NCBI RefSeq assembly: GCF_046297595.1
Contig: NZ_JBKBHT010000001.1
Location: forward strand, 806,001 to 870,000
Origin: Ferrovibrio sp046297595
Lineage (GTDB): Bacteria; Pseudomonadota; Alphaproteobacteria; Ferrovibrionales; Ferrovibrionaceae
Direction of reading: 5' to 3'
Length of the DNA: 64,000 bases
The stretch's first letter is position 1, and each line of letters starts with the position of its first letter. The translations under genes and the position numbers were made by a program. A model generated the notes under the pieces. The model was not told the origin of the DNA and did not search any database. It saw nothing but the letters and a program-made list of their open reading frames with translations. This document shows, in pieces, positions 40,851 to 50,096 of this stretch.

Positions 40851-41804
40851 TTGACCGCACTCGACCTCAACCTGCTGGTGGCGCTGGACGCCCTGCTGAA
40901 CGACGCCAGCGTCAGCCGCGCCGCCACGCGCGTCGGCCTGTCGCAACCGGCGATGAGCCATGCGCTGCGCCGCCTGCGCGAGATTCTCGACGATCCGCTG
41001 CTGGTGCGGGTGGGGCCGCGCATGGAACTGACGCCGCGCGCCCAAGCCCTGCGCGCGCCGCTGAAAGACACGCTGGAACAGGTGCGCGGCCTGTTCGTGG
41101 CCGATGGCTTCGACCCGGCCACCAGCCAGCGCCGCTTCGCGCTGATGATCCCCGACCATGTGGTGAACCTGGTGCTGGCGCCGCTGCTGGCGCGCATCGC
41201 CGCCGAAGCGCCCGGCGTGCGGCTGGACGTCACGCCCTGGCGCGGCCTGCCGGTGATCACACCCGACTTCGCCCGCCATGTCGACTTGGTGATCAACTGC
41301 CATCCGGATGCCTTTCCGGGTTTTCACCGCCAGCGCCTGTTCGGCGACAGCGACGGCCTGGCGGTGCGGCGCGGCCATCCGCAGGCGACACGGCTGAAAC
41401 GCATGGACGTGTTCCTCAAGGCGCGCCATGTGGCGGTGATCGGGCGCGGCCTGAGTGAAGACCCGATCGACACCTGGCTGCTGGCGCGCGGCATCCATCG
41501 CGCCATCACGCTCAGCGTGCCGAGCTATCTGCAGGCCCTGCATGCCGTGGCGCGCAGCGACCTGGTTGCCTTCGTGCCCGGCCGCCTGATCGGCAGCCTC
41601 AGCGCGCAGCTGGGCCTTGCCGCCGTGAGCCCGCCGATCCAGCCCGAGGGCGACGAGGAATACCTGTTCTGGCCGACGCGGAACCAGAACGATCCCGGCT
41701 CGGCCTGGCTGCGCCGCCACCTGCTGGCCGTGGGCCGCGAGCTGGACCGGCAGAAAAGCGCGCCGCCTGACGGCTGCTCTAGTCGGCGGCAGCGCCGATC
41801 TTGA
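40845..41804 (+). CDS. LysR-family transcription regulator (NodD/LinR-like)
   Basis: Regulator of 319 residues. The DNA-binding helix-turn-helix is at about 8-65 (LDLNLLVALDALL, SVSRAATRVGLSQPAMSHALRRLREIL), and the effector domain from about 90 matches the NodD/LinR/PcpR branch that often responds to aromatic compounds. The ATG at 40845 fits the LysR start. It is divergent from the AhpD/SnoaL pair. Its 3' end overlaps the convergent Amt-kinase gene by 26 bases, unusual for unrelated genes. Confidence 0.93.
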   Translation: MNLTALDLNLLVALDALLNDASVSRAATRVGLSQPAMSHALRRLREILDDPLLVRVGPRMELTPRAQALRAPLKDTLEQVRGLFVADGFDPATSQRRFALMIPDHVVNLVLAPLLARIAAEAPGVRLDVTPWRGLPVITPDFARHVDLVINCHPDAFPGFHRQRLFGDSDGLAVRRGHPQATRLKRMDVFLKARHVAVIGRGLSEDPIDTWLLARGIHRAITLSVPSYLQALHAVARSDLVAFVPGRLIGSLSAQLGLAAVSPPIQPEGDEEYLFWPTRNQNDPGSAWLRRHLLAVGRELDRQKSAPPDGCSSRRQRRS

Positions 41805-43944
41805 TCACGCGGCGGCGCGGAAAGCGCAGGGTGACGGTGGTGCCGTCGCCCTCGCGGCTGTCGATGGTGATGGTGCCGCCATGCAGGCGGATCAGCGCCT
41901 GCACCATCGGCAGGCCCAGGCCGGTCCCGGCATAGGATTTGTTCAGGTGGTCGTGCAACTGAACGAAAGGCTCCAGCGCACGCGGCACGTCCTCGCGCTT
42001 CATGCCGATGCCGGTATCGGATACGGCGATGGCCAGGCGACCATCCTGTTCCAGGCGCACGCTGAGGCTGACGATGCCGCCGGGCGGCGTGAACTTCACG
42101 GCATTGCCCAGCAGGTTGAGCAGCATCTGGCGCAGGGCGCGTTCGTCGGCCAGCAGGTCGGGCAGCTCATCGGCGTAATCGGAGAACAGTCGCACATCGG
42201 CGGCAGCGGCGCGTTCGCGCATCATGCGCAGTGCCGCCTCGCATTGCGCAGGCACATCCAGTTCGGCATCGCTGAGCGTCACCTGGCCGGCTTCGATGCG
42301 GGTATGGTCGAGCAGGTCGTTGACCAGGCTGAGCAGGTGGCGGCCGCTGGCCAGGATGTCGGCGGCATAATCGCGGTAGCGCTGGTCGCCCAGCGGGCCG
42401 AACAATTCGCCGGTGAGGATTTCGGAAAAACCGATCACGGCATTCAGCGGCGTGCGCAGCTCGTGGCTCATGTTGCCCAGGAAAGCGGTCTTGGCGTTGC
42501 TGGCGGCCTCGGCGGCGGCCTTGGCGCGTTTCAAGTCTTCCACCGCGCGGCGCAAAGCCTCGGCGTCGCGGGTGACGCGGGCGATCACGCGGTTGTACTG
42601 CAGCGCGATGGGCTCGACCTCGGAACCGATGGCGACCCGCACCGGCTGGTCGAAGCGGCCTTCGCCGCGATGGCGTTCCATATCGTTGACCAGATCGAGC
42701 ATGGCCGAGCCGGCGCCGTGTTCGGCCTGGTTGAGGCCGACCATCTCGGCCTCGGCCGACACGCGCAAGGGGAAGACGCGGTCGATGGCGCGCAGCAGGA
42801 TATAGGTGGTGCCGAAGGCATAAATCCCGCCAACCAGGCAGCCCAGCGCCTGGATGCCGAACTGGGTCATGCGATCATGCTGCACCCCATCTGCTGTTAG
42901 GGGCCAGCCGGCGGGATCGCCGAACAGGGCCACCGCCAGCGTGCCCCAGATGCCGGCGGCCAGATGCACCGGCACGGCGCCCACGGCATCGTCGAGCTTC
43001 AGCCGCTCCATGGCTTCCGCCGCCGCCATCGCCACCAGACCGCCGATGGCGCCGATCAGCACCGCGCTCAGGCCCGAGACGTTGTGGCAGTTGGCGGTTA
43101 TGGCGACCAGCCCGGCCAGCGTGCCGTTGAGAAAGTCTTCCACGCGGATGCGGTTGTAGACCACCTGCGAAACCAGCAGGCCGGCGATACCGCCGGCGCA
43201 GCCGCCCAACGTGGTGTTGATCAGGATGCCGGGCACGGCGTCGTTCAGGCTGAGCGTACTGCCGCCGTTGAAGCCGAACCAGCCGAACCACAGCAGCATC
43301 ACGCCCAGGGTGGAGATCACCAGGTCGTGGCCGCGGATGCTGGGCAGGCCGGGCAGAAAGCGGCCGGCGCGCGGCCCGACGATCAGCACGGCGGCCAGCG
43401 AAACCCAGCCGCCGATGGAATGCACCACGCTGGACCCGGCGAAGTCGATGAAACCCATGGCGGCCAGCCAGCCCGGGCTGCCGCCGAACTGGCCGGTATT
43501 CCAGGCCCAGTGGGCGTAGAGCGGATAGATCAGGCCGGAAATGATGATGGTGATGCCGATATAGCTGCCGAAGCCGACGCGCTCGGCGATGGCGCCCGAG
43601 ACGATGGTGGCTGCCGTGCCGCAAAACATGAGCTGAAACAGGAAGAAGGTTCCGGCCGAAAACTCGCCGCGGCCGTCGAAGAACCACTGGGTCAGGCCGA
43701 ACAGCCCGGTCTCGCCGGCGCCGAAGGCCAGCGCGAAGCCGAAAGCCCAGAACAGCAAGGCAGCGATGCAGAAGTCGGCCAGGTTCTTCAACGCCACGTT
43801 GATGCTGTTCTTGGCACGGACATAGCCGCTCTCAAGGCAGCAGAAGCCGGCCTGCATGACGAAAATCATACAAGTCGCGACCAGCATCCAGGCGATGTCG
43901 ATCCGGTCCGGAGTCATGCGCCCGGAGAGCAAAGCAAGAGGCAT
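41779..43944 (-). CDS. Ammonium transporter-histidine kinase fusion
   Basis: Protein of 721 residues. Residues 15-395 form a complete Amt channel with both pore histidines, H175 (FAGSSVVHS) and H327 (VPVHLAAGIWG). Residues 400-480 form a linker with an EHGAGSAML segment and helical dimerisation sequence. Residues 485-710 form a histidine kinase: the H-box MSHELRTPLN with phospho-acceptor H494, the N-box LLGNAVKFTP, and the G motifs VSDTGIGM and GTGLGLPM. It would sense external ammonium and signal inward. No receiver domain, response-regulator gene or glnK is adjacent. An alternative start at 43917 would remove nine residues. Confidence 0.95.
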   Translation of the reverse strand: MPLALLSGRMTPDRIDIAWMLVATCMIFVMQAGFCCLESGYVRAKNSINVALKNLADFCIAALLFWAFGFALAFGAGETGLFGLTQWFFDGRGEFSAGTFFLFQLMFCGTAATIVSGAIAERVGFGSYIGITIIISGLIYPLYAHWAWNTGQFGGSPGWLAAMGFIDFAGSSVVHSIGGWVSLAAVLIVGPRAGRFLPGLPSIRGHDLVISTLGVMLLWFGWFGFNGGSTLSLNDAVPGILINTTLGGCAGGIAGLLVSQVVYNRIRVEDFLNGTLAGLVAITANCHNVSGLSAVLIGAIGGLVAMAAAEAMERLKLDDAVGAVPVHLAAGIWGTLAVALFGDPAGWPLTADGVQHDRMTQFGIQALGCLVGGIYAFGTTYILLRAIDRVFPLRVSAEAEMVGLNQAEHGAGSAMLDLVNDMERHRGEGRFDQPVRVAIGSEVEPIALQYNRVIARVTRDAEALRRAVEDLKRAKAAAEAASNAKTAFLGNMSHELRTPLNAVIGFSEILTGELFGPLGDQRYRDYAADILASGRHLLSLVNDLLDHTRIEAGQVTLSDAELDVPAQCEAALRMMRERAAAADVRLFSDYADELPDLLADERALRQMLLNLLGNAVKFTPPGGIVSLSVRLEQDGRLAIAVSDTGIGMKREDVPRALEPFVQLHDHLNKSYAGTGLGLPMVQALIRLHGGTITIDSREGDGTTVTLRFPRRRVIKIGAAAD

Positions 43945-44115
43945 ACCATGGCGAATCTCGCGATTCCCGAGCCGGAAGGGGCCGGTTTCGCGCTTGAAGG
44001 GGCGGAAACCCTGCCTATATTTTCGCCATGCCTGTCGGCATTTGCGGCGTCCGGCTGTTGGCTTTTGGCCGCCGCGCCATTATCTCTGAACCATTCATTT
44101 CCCTTTCAGACTGCG

Positions 44116-45048
44116 ATGATCGCCGCCATGGACCTCTCGCCCAACCCCGCCCCCGGTTCCGCCGCTGCCGACGTGATCAAGGATGCCGACATCACCACCT
44201 TCATGCAGGATGTGGTGCAGGCCTCGATGAGCGTGCCCGTGCTGGTGGATTTCTGGGCGCCGTGGTGCGGCCCCTGCAAGACGCTGGGGCCGATGCTGGA
44301 AAAGATCGTCAAGGCGGCGAACGGCAAGTTGCGCCTGGTGAAGGTCAATGTCGACGACCCGAAGAACCAGCCGCTGGCCCAGCAGCTGCGCATCCAGTCG
44401 ATCCCGGCAGTCTATGCCTTCTCGAAAGGCCAGCCGGTGGACGGCTTTGTCGGCGCCCTGCCGGAAAGCCAGCTGAAGAAATTCGTCGAAGGCCTGGCCG
44501 GCGGCGCGCTGGAAGACGACACCGCGACCCAGGCGATCGAGGCCGGCAAGGCCGCGCTGGCGGCGCAGGATTACCCGGAAGCCGCGCAGGCCTTTTCGAC
44601 GGCGCTCGGCGCCGAGCCCGAGAACCCGGTGGCGCTTGGCGGCCTGGCCCGTGCGCTGGTGGGCATGGGCGAGATCGAGGAAGCCAAGGAAGTGCTGGCC
44701 CAGGTGCCCGAGGCGCAGAAGAACCATGCCGAGGTGCATGCCGCGCTCTCGGCCATCCAGCTGCATGAGGAAGGCTCCCAGGCCGCGCACCAGCTCAAGC
44801 CGCTGGAAGCCGCCGTGGCCGCCAATCCGAACGACCACCAGGCGCGCTTCGACTACGCCCTGGCGCTGCATGGCGCCAACCGCGCGCAGGAGGCGGTCGA
44901 CCAGCTGCTCGACATCGTCAAGCGCGACCGCAAATGGAACGAGGAAGCCGCGCGCAAGCAGCTGGTGAAGATCTTCGAGGCGCTGGGGCCGATGGATCCG
45001 ATCACGGTGGATGCGCGCCGGCGGCTGTCCTCCATCCTGTTCGCATGA
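44116..45048 (+). CDS. Thioredoxin-TPR protein (YbbN/CnoX type)
   Basis: Protein of 310 residues. Residues 20-130 form a thioredoxin domain with active-site WCGPC (cysteines 51 and 54), unlike E. coli CnoX, which has lost the pair. The rest is tetratricopeptide repeats (AALAAQDYPEAAQAFSTAL, RALVGMGEIEEAKEVL). The family is a co-chaperone that protects proteins under oxidative stress. Start at 44116 or 44128. It heads a four-gene unit with overlapping LON, Trm112 and DUF971 genes. Confidence 0.92.
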   Translation: MIAAMDLSPNPAPGSAAADVIKDADITTFMQDVVQASMSVPVLVDFWAPWCGPCKTLGPMLEKIVKAANGKLRLVKVNVDDPKNQPLAQQLRIQSIPAVYAFSKGQPVDGFVGALPESQLKKFVEGLAGGALEDDTATQAIEAGKAALAAQDYPEAAQAFSTALGAEPENPVALGGLARALVGMGEIEEAKEVLAQVPEAQKNHAEVHAALSAIQLHEEGSQAAHQLKPLEAAVAANPNDHQARFDYALALHGANRAQEAVDQLLDIVKRDRKWNEEAARKQLVKIFEALGPMDPITVDARRRLSSILFA

Positions 45049-45722
45049 GCGACGACGCGGAATCCCTGCCCGGCTCCGTCGCCGAACTCGACGGCGTCAT
45101 CCCGATCTTTCCGCTGACCGGCGTGCTGCTGCTGCCACGCGGCCTGCTGCCGCTCAACATCTTCGAGCCGCGCTACCTGGCGATGACGCGCGACGCGATC
45201 AATGGCAGCCGGCTGATCGGCATGATCCAGCCGACCGAACCCGAGGCGCGCCACAAGCGCCAGGATGTCTATCGCATCGGCTGCGTCGGGCAGATCGTTT
45301 CGGCCGCCGAGACCGACGATGGCCGCATCCTGATCACCTTGCGCGGCCTGTGCCGCTTCGGCATCGCCCATGAACTGGAGGATGCCGGCACGCTCTATCG
45401 CCAGGTGCAGGCCGATTACGACGCTTTCGCCGACGACCTGGCCGCCGTGCCGCCCGGACAATACGACCGCACGCGGCTGCTGACCGCCCTGCGCGGCTAT
45501 TGCGAACGGCACAACCTGCCGGCCGACTGGGACTCGATCAACGCCGCGTCCGACGACCTGCTGGTGCATTCGCTGGCCATGATCTGCCCGTTCACGCCGG
45601 GCGAGAAGCAGGCCCTGCTGGAGGCGCCGGATTTCGCGGGCCGCGCCGGCATGCTGACCACCCTGCTGGAAATGGCCCTGCTGGATCCGGCCGGGCCGCA
45701 CCGCGGGCCTGTGTTGAACTGA
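45045..45722 (+). CDS. LON substrate-binding-domain protein
   Basis: Protein of 225 residues consisting of the N-terminal domain of Lon protease without ATPase or peptidase. Typical segments are VIPIFPLTGVLLLPRG and LNIFEPRYLAM near residue 40, and a GRGL-like RITLRGLCRF strand near 105. In alphaproteobacteria it is commonly next to a thioredoxin-TPR gene, as here, with a four-base overlap (45045-45048). It probably binds substrates or partners; the exact role is unclear. Confidence 0.92.
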   Translation: MSDDAESLPGSVAELDGVIPIFPLTGVLLLPRGLLPLNIFEPRYLAMTRDAINGSRLIGMIQPTEPEARHKRQDVYRIGCVGQIVSAAETDDGRILITLRGLCRFGIAHELEDAGTLYRQVQADYDAFADDLAAVPPGQYDRTRLLTALRGYCERHNLPADWDSINAASDDLLVHSLAMICPFTPGEKQALLEAPDFAGRAGMLTTLLEMALLDPAGPHRGPVLN

Positions 45723-45733
45723 TGGAGACGATG

Positions 45734-45946
45734 ATGAGCGACGCCCAGACTGCCGCGCCGGTCGATCCCAAACTGCTCGAACTGCTGGTCTGCCCCGTCA
45801 CCAAGGGGCCGCTGACCTATGACCGCGCGCGCAACGAACTGGTGAGCGAAAAGGCCGGCCTGGCCTTCCCGATCCGCGACGGCATTCCGATCATGCTGGT
45901 GGACGAGGCGCGCCAGATCGACGACCGGCCCGCTCACGCCCAGTAA
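45734..45946 (+). CDS. Trm112-family small protein
   Basis: Protein of about 70 residues with the Trm112/UPF0434 core: LLELLVCPVTKGPL then RDGIPIMLVDEAR. Homologues in other organisms activate methyltransferases; bacterial members are small and often uncharacterised. The ATG at 45734 is chosen because GGAG lies seven bases before it; ATG codons at 45722 and 45731 are alternatives. Its last base overlaps the DUF971 start (TAATG). Confidence 0.88.
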   Translation: MSDAQTAAPVDPKLLELLVCPVTKGPLTYDRARNELVSEKAGLAFPIRDGIPIMLVDEARQIDDRPAHAQ

Positions 45947-46341
45947 TGCATCCGAACTCGCCTTACCAACAGGCCGGCCGTCCGGCCTGCACCGACCTGC
46001 GCTACATCTCGGCGGAGAAGCGGCTGGAGGTCGCCTTCGCCGACGGCAAGGCGTTTTCCTTCACGGCGGAATTCCTCCGCGTCGAAAGCCCCTCGGCCGA
46101 GGTGCAGGGCCATGGGCCGGGGCAGAAGACGCTGGTGCCCGGCCGCAGCCATGTCGGCATCATCGGCATCGAACCGGTCGGCACCTATGCGGTGCGCCTG
46201 AAATTCGACGACCTGCACGATACCGGCCTCTACAGCTGGGAATGGTTTTACGACCGCGGCCACGACCAGGCTGCGCTCTGGGCCGATTACCTGAAGCGGC
46301 TGGAGGAGCGGGGCTTAAGCCGCGAGCCGCGTCGCCCTTAA
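45946..46341 (+). CDS. DUF971-family protein
   Basis: Protein of 131 residues of the DUF971 domain, also found at the N-terminus of gamma-butyrobetaine hydroxylase and linked to iron-sulfur carrier proteins. Conserved marks are the LRYISAEKRLEVAFADGKAF strand region and LYSWEWFYDRGHD near residue 95. It is the fourth gene of the thioredoxin-LON-Trm112 unit and converges with a small membrane protein, overlapping it by four bases. Confidence 0.88.
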   Translation: MHPNSPYQQAGRPACTDLRYISAEKRLEVAFADGKAFSFTAEFLRVESPSAEVQGHGPGQKTLVPGRSHVGIIGIEPVGTYAVRLKFDDLHDTGLYSWEWFYDRGHDQAALWADYLKRLEERGLSREPRRP

Positions 46342-46514
46342 CGCCGGACCGGCCTGAACCAGTACCAGGCCATCAGCACGACCAGCAGGCCGAGCGTCAG
46401 CCATGACAGCGCATCGCCCCAGCCATCGGCGACCAGAGCGGCGACGAGGCCGACACCGCTGAGGATGCCGAGCAGGATCGGCATGCCCCACAGACGCAGG
46501 AAAGCGCTTTTCAT
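46338..46514 (-). CDS. Small two-helix membrane protein
   Basis: Protein of 58 residues with two hydrophobic helices (about 12-28 and 35-51) and basic ends. It starts on an ATGA overlap with the stop of the PepSY gene (46511-46514), so it is translated with it. No named family is recognised. Such short membrane genes after PepSY proteins are often found in iron/siderophore-linked operons, but that context is not visible here. Confidence 0.72.
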   Translation of the reverse strand: MKSAFLRLWGMPILLGILSGVGLVAALVADGWGDALSWLTLGLLVVLMAWYWFRPVRR

Positions 46515-47686
46515 TCCGCGGCACTCCGGGTGGCAAGCGCAGGCGTGACCGCGGCCTCGCGTTCCAGTTCGGCGATTCGCTGTTCGACCGGATTGCTGCG
46601 CCGGCGCGCCAGCCACAGATACAGGCCGCTGCCCAGCACCACGATGGTGACGATATCCAGCAGGGCCCAGATCACCTGCAGCGGCAGCCCGCCGTAATCG
46701 CCGAAATGCAGCGGCTGCGACACCAGCAAGGTGGCGGCATACCAGGGCAGTTTGCGCGTGTCGGTGAGTTCGGCGGTGACGGCATCGACCAGCACGGGCT
46801 GCAGCAGGCGGCTGGTCAGCGGTGTGTCGCCGCGCATGAACACCGCGTAATGATGCGGGCTGGAGAAATTGGTGCCGGGGAAAGCGACGAAGCGCGGGGT
46901 GGAGCCCGGCACGGTACGATGCGCGGTCTCGACGGCGGCCTGCAGCGAACCTAGATTTTGCGGCACCGGCTGTCCGGCATAAGGCGCCACCATCTGGGCG
47001 AGCTGGTCATGCTGCCAGTATTTGAAGATCAGGTCGGCCCAGGTGTTGATCACGCCGGTACCGCCCACCACCAGGGCCCAGACCAGCGTGACGATGCCCA
47101 GCATGTTGTGCAGGTCGAGCCATTTGATGCGGGTCGAGCGCTGCTTGCGCACGGTGCCGAAATCGAGCTTGCGCATCAGCGGGCCATAGACAGCAACGCC
47201 GGTGATGATCGCCACCACGAACAACAAGCCCATGAAACCGAGGAACAGCATGCCCGGCAGGCCGGCGAACAGGTCGACATGCAGGCGGAACATCACCCGC
47301 ATGAAATCGAGTTGGTCGGAGGAATCGGTTTTCAGGATATGGGCGGTGCGCGCATCCAGGGCGACAAAACGGAAATCCTGGGTCTCGGTCGCCGTTTTGG
47401 CGGCAGAGACGAAGACCAGCTCCGGCTCGTCCGGATCCCATGAGACAAAGAGGGGCTTATCATCAGGCATGGCCTGCTGCGCCGCCGCAACGACACGATC
47501 CAGCGAGGTGAGCGGCGTGCCGGCTGGCAGGGCCGGCGCCTCGATGGCATCGCCCAGCAGATGCTCGATCTCGTGATGGAAGATCAGCGGCAGGCCGGTG
47601 ATGCAGAGCAGCAGCATGAAAGCCGTGCAGATCAGGCTGGTCCATTTATGGGTCAGGTACCAGATCTTGAAGGTTTTCACGCTCAT
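46511..47686 (-). CDS. PepSY-associated TM-helix protein (FegB/iron-reductase-like)
   Basis: Inner-membrane protein of 391 residues with four helices: one at the N-terminus (TSLICTAFMLLLCITG), two central with histidines (RLHVDLFAGLPGMLFLGF and LHNMLGIVTLVWAL) and one near the C-terminus. Large periplasmic PepSY-like domains lie between. The buried histidines suggest heme ligands, as in FegB/FhuF-like ferric-siderophore reductases. The ATG at 47686 begins MSVKTFK. No TonB receptor is nearby. Confidence 0.88.
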   Translation of the reverse strand: MSVKTFKIWYLTHKWTSLICTAFMLLLCITGLPLIFHHEIEHLLGDAIEAPALPAGTPLTSLDRVVAAAQQAMPDDKPLFVSWDPDEPELVFVSAAKTATETQDFRFVALDARTAHILKTDSSDQLDFMRVMFRLHVDLFAGLPGMLFLGFMGLLFVVAIITGVAVYGPLMRKLDFGTVRKQRSTRIKWLDLHNMLGIVTLVWALVVGGTGVINTWADLIFKYWQHDQLAQMVAPYAGQPVPQNLGSLQAAVETAHRTVPGSTPRFVAFPGTNFSSPHHYAVFMRGDTPLTSRLLQPVLVDAVTAELTDTRKLPWYAATLLVSQPLHFGDYGGLPLQVIWALLDIVTIVVLGSGLYLWLARRRSNPVEQRIAELEREAAVTPALATRSAAE

Positions 47687-47775
47687 GCACGGCTCCGGGT
47701 GGCAGAAGACAGGTCTCCCCATCTAGAGACGATCCAGCACCCCAAAACCGTAATGGATTTTTGCGTTTTTTGCCG

Positions 47776-49023
47776 TCAGCCCAGTTTTTCGCCACGCAGC
47801 AGCCGGGGCAGCTGCCCGACATCGCCCATGGCATGGCGCATGAACAGCTTCTTGAGGGGCGGAATGCGCTCCACCACCCCCAGGCCGAGGTCGCGGGCGA
47901 TGCGGATCGGCGCGATATCGTTGGAGAACAGCCGGGTCAGGCCATCGGTGACGGCCGAGAGCACCACATTGTCGAAGCGGCGCCAGCGTTCGTAGCGCTC
48001 CAGCACATCGACGCGGCCGGTATCCAGGCCCAGCCGCTTCGCCTCCACCAGCGCCTCGGTCAGGGCGGCGATGTCGCGCAGGCCGAGATTGAGACCCTGG
48101 CCGGCGATGGGATGGATGCCGTGCGCCGCATCGCCGATCAGCGCCAGGCGGTGGCCAGTATAACGCTGGGCCAGCAGGAATGTGAGCGGATAGGACCAGC
48201 GCGGACCGAGGATGCGCGCCTCACCGTAGCCGTCGCCGAAACGCTGGCGCATCTCGGCGGCGAAATCCGCATCATCCAGCGCCATGATGGCCGCGGCACG
48301 CTGCGTCGGCTCGGTCCAGACCAGGGAGGAACGGTGCGTGCCATCGGCCGCATCGGTCATCGGCAGGATGGCAAAGGGGCCGGCGGGCAGGAAGCGCTCC
48401 TGCGCCACGCCGCCATGAGGCAATTCATGGCCTACGGTGCAGACGATGCCGGTCTGGTCGTAGGACCAGTCCAGCGTGCGGATACCAGCCTGCTGGCGGA
48501 TCGCGGATTGCCGGCCATCGGCCCCGATCACCAGCCGGGCCTCGATCTGCCGGCCATCGGCCAGAACAAGCCGCGCCGGTGCGCCGGAGCCGGGCGCGCC
48601 ATAATCGATTTCGCTGGCCGTCATCGGCGCCATGAGATCAAGATTGGGCAATTGCGTGATGGCATCCTGCTGGGCCTGCCGCATCACCCGGTTCTCGACC
48701 AGATACCCGAAAGGCTGGTCGCCCAGGTCGCGATGGTCGTAATGCACGAACAGCAGCGAGTCGCCGTCGGAGACGCGGATGTCCCACATCGGTTGGGCTT
48801 CGGTCACATGCTCCCACAGACCGATGCCGGCCAGCATGCGCTGGGACGCCAGGGCGATGGCCGAAACCCGGCCGTCGAACCCGGCGGCGAGCGCCCGGGC
48901 CGGGTCTTCCCGGTCGATCACGGCAACCGAAAGGCCGTGCCGGGCCAAGGCGATAGCCTGGGTCAGGCCGGCCAGGCCGCCGCCGATCACGGCCACATCG
49001 TAAAGGCGGGATACGCTGTTCAT
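47776..49023 (-). CDS. UbiH/UbiF/VisC/COQ6-family FAD hydroxylase
   Basis: FAD-dependent hydroxylase of 415 residues for ubiquinone biosynthesis. The N-terminal FAD site is AVIGGGLAGLTQAIAL, the central DG motif is VIGADGRQSAIRQ near residue 170, and the second FAD site is LIGDAAHGIHPIAGQGLNLG near 300. The COQ6/UbiH pattern LNLGLRDIAAL is complete. Which ring position it hydroxylates cannot be told, since alphaproteobacterial UbiL, UbiM and UbiH forms overlap in sequence. It is transcribed alone. Confidence 0.92.
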   Translation of the reverse strand: MNSVSRLYDVAVIGGGLAGLTQAIALARHGLSVAVIDREDPARALAAGFDGRVSAIALASQRMLAGIGLWEHVTEAQPMWDIRVSDGDSLLFVHYDHRDLGDQPFGYLVENRVMRQAQQDAITQLPNLDLMAPMTASEIDYGAPGSGAPARLVLADGRQIEARLVIGADGRQSAIRQQAGIRTLDWSYDQTGIVCTVGHELPHGGVAQERFLPAGPFAILPMTDAADGTHRSSLVWTEPTQRAAAIMALDDADFAAEMRQRFGDGYGEARILGPRWSYPLTFLLAQRYTGHRLALIGDAAHGIHPIAGQGLNLGLRDIAALTEALVEAKRLGLDTGRVDVLERYERWRRFDNVVLSAVTDGLTRLFSNDIAPIRIARDLGLGVVERIPPLKKLFMRHAMGDVGQLPRLLRGEKLG

Positions 49024-49124
49024 GATCGTAACATCGGCAGGCGGGGCCGGCTTGTCCAGTACCGGCCAGCGCCGGATTCAAGTCTGCGATGGACGCGATG
49101 TCGCAGCCGTACTAGCCTCGTCCC

Positions 49125-49976
49125 ATGCAGCTCAGGCTAGCGGTTCTTCTGGTACTGGCGTGGCTTGCGGGTCTGGGTCCGGTACTACCGGCGGCCGATG
49201 CCGGTGCGGCGGACAAGATTCCGGTCGATCTGGAATTGCTGCTGGCCGTAGACATATCGGGCAGCATCGACCCCGACGAGGCAAGGCTGCAGCGCGACGG
49301 CTATGCCAACGCGATCATGCATCCGGCCGTGGTGAAGGCGATCCGCGGCGGCATCCACGGCAAGATCGCGCTGGCCTATTTCGAATGGGCCGACAGTTAC
49401 ACCCAGGGCGATCTGCTGGACTGGACCCTGGTTTCCGACCAGGCCAGCGCCGAGGCCGTGGCGCGACGGCTGATGGAGCATCCGATCCGCACCGCGCGGC
49501 GCACCAGCATCACCGGCGCGATCCTGCATGCCATTCCCCGCTTCGGCAGCGGACCGTACAAGGGTATGCGCCGGGTGCTGGATATCTCGGGCGACGGGCC
49601 GAACAACGATGGCGGACCCGTGGACCTGGCGCGCGACCAAGCGCTGGCCGCCGGCATCGTGATCAATGGCCTGCCGATCATGAACGGCAAGCAGAATACC
49701 TGGGGCTTTCCCATGCTGGAGGATCTGGACCGGTATTACGAAGGCTGCGTGATCGGGGGGCCAGGGTCCTTCGTGGTGGTGGCGGAAGGCTTCGACACCT
49801 TCGGGGAAGCCGTGCGCCGCAAGCTGATCCTGGAAATCGCCCAGAAACCGGCCCCGAAAACCAATCGCCCTCCGGCCCTTCTGCACAGGGCCCAGTCGGG
49901 TTACCGCTATCCCAAGGGCTGCGATATCGGCGAAAAGCAGAGCCAGGATTTCTGGCGCCGACGGTTTGACCAATAG
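49125..49976 (+). CDS. DUF1194 von Willebrand A-domain protein
   Basis: Secreted or periplasmic protein of 283 residues. A signal peptide ends near residue 27. The DUF1194 core is a von Willebrand factor A fold with the metal site LLAVDISGSIDPDE (D-x-S-x-S) and the later HISGDGPNNDGG-like segment (DISGDGPNNDGGP). The family is typical of alphaproteobacteria and of unknown function. It stands alone, with 120 bases before glpX. Confidence 0.87.
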   Translation: MQLRLAVLLVLAWLAGLGPVLPAADAGAADKIPVDLELLLAVDISGSIDPDEARLQRDGYANAIMHPAVVKAIRGGIHGKIALAYFEWADSYTQGDLLDWTLVSDQASAEAVARRLMEHPIRTARRTSITGAILHAIPRFGSGPYKGMRRVLDISGDGPNNDGGPVDLARDQALAAGIVINGLPIMNGKQNTWGFPMLEDLDRYYEGCVIGGPGSFVVVAEGFDTFGEAVRRKLILEIAQKPAPKTNRPPALLHRAQSGYRYPKGCDIGEKQSQDFWRRRFDQ

Positions 49977-50096
49977 GGCGCGAAAAAGGCCCGCTCCGCC
50001 TTGGCCTCGCCCGGTTTTTGCCGTATTTCCAAGGAATAAACTGTCCGGACCAACCGGCCGCATTCGCAGCCCATCTCTGCCTCGGAGTTTCCGCCC

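Noticed and set aside
42964..44115. N-terminal extension of the thioredoxin-TPR gene across the Amt-kinase gene
   Set aside because: It is antisense to a certain gene, and the thioredoxin domain begins shortly after the ATG at 44116.
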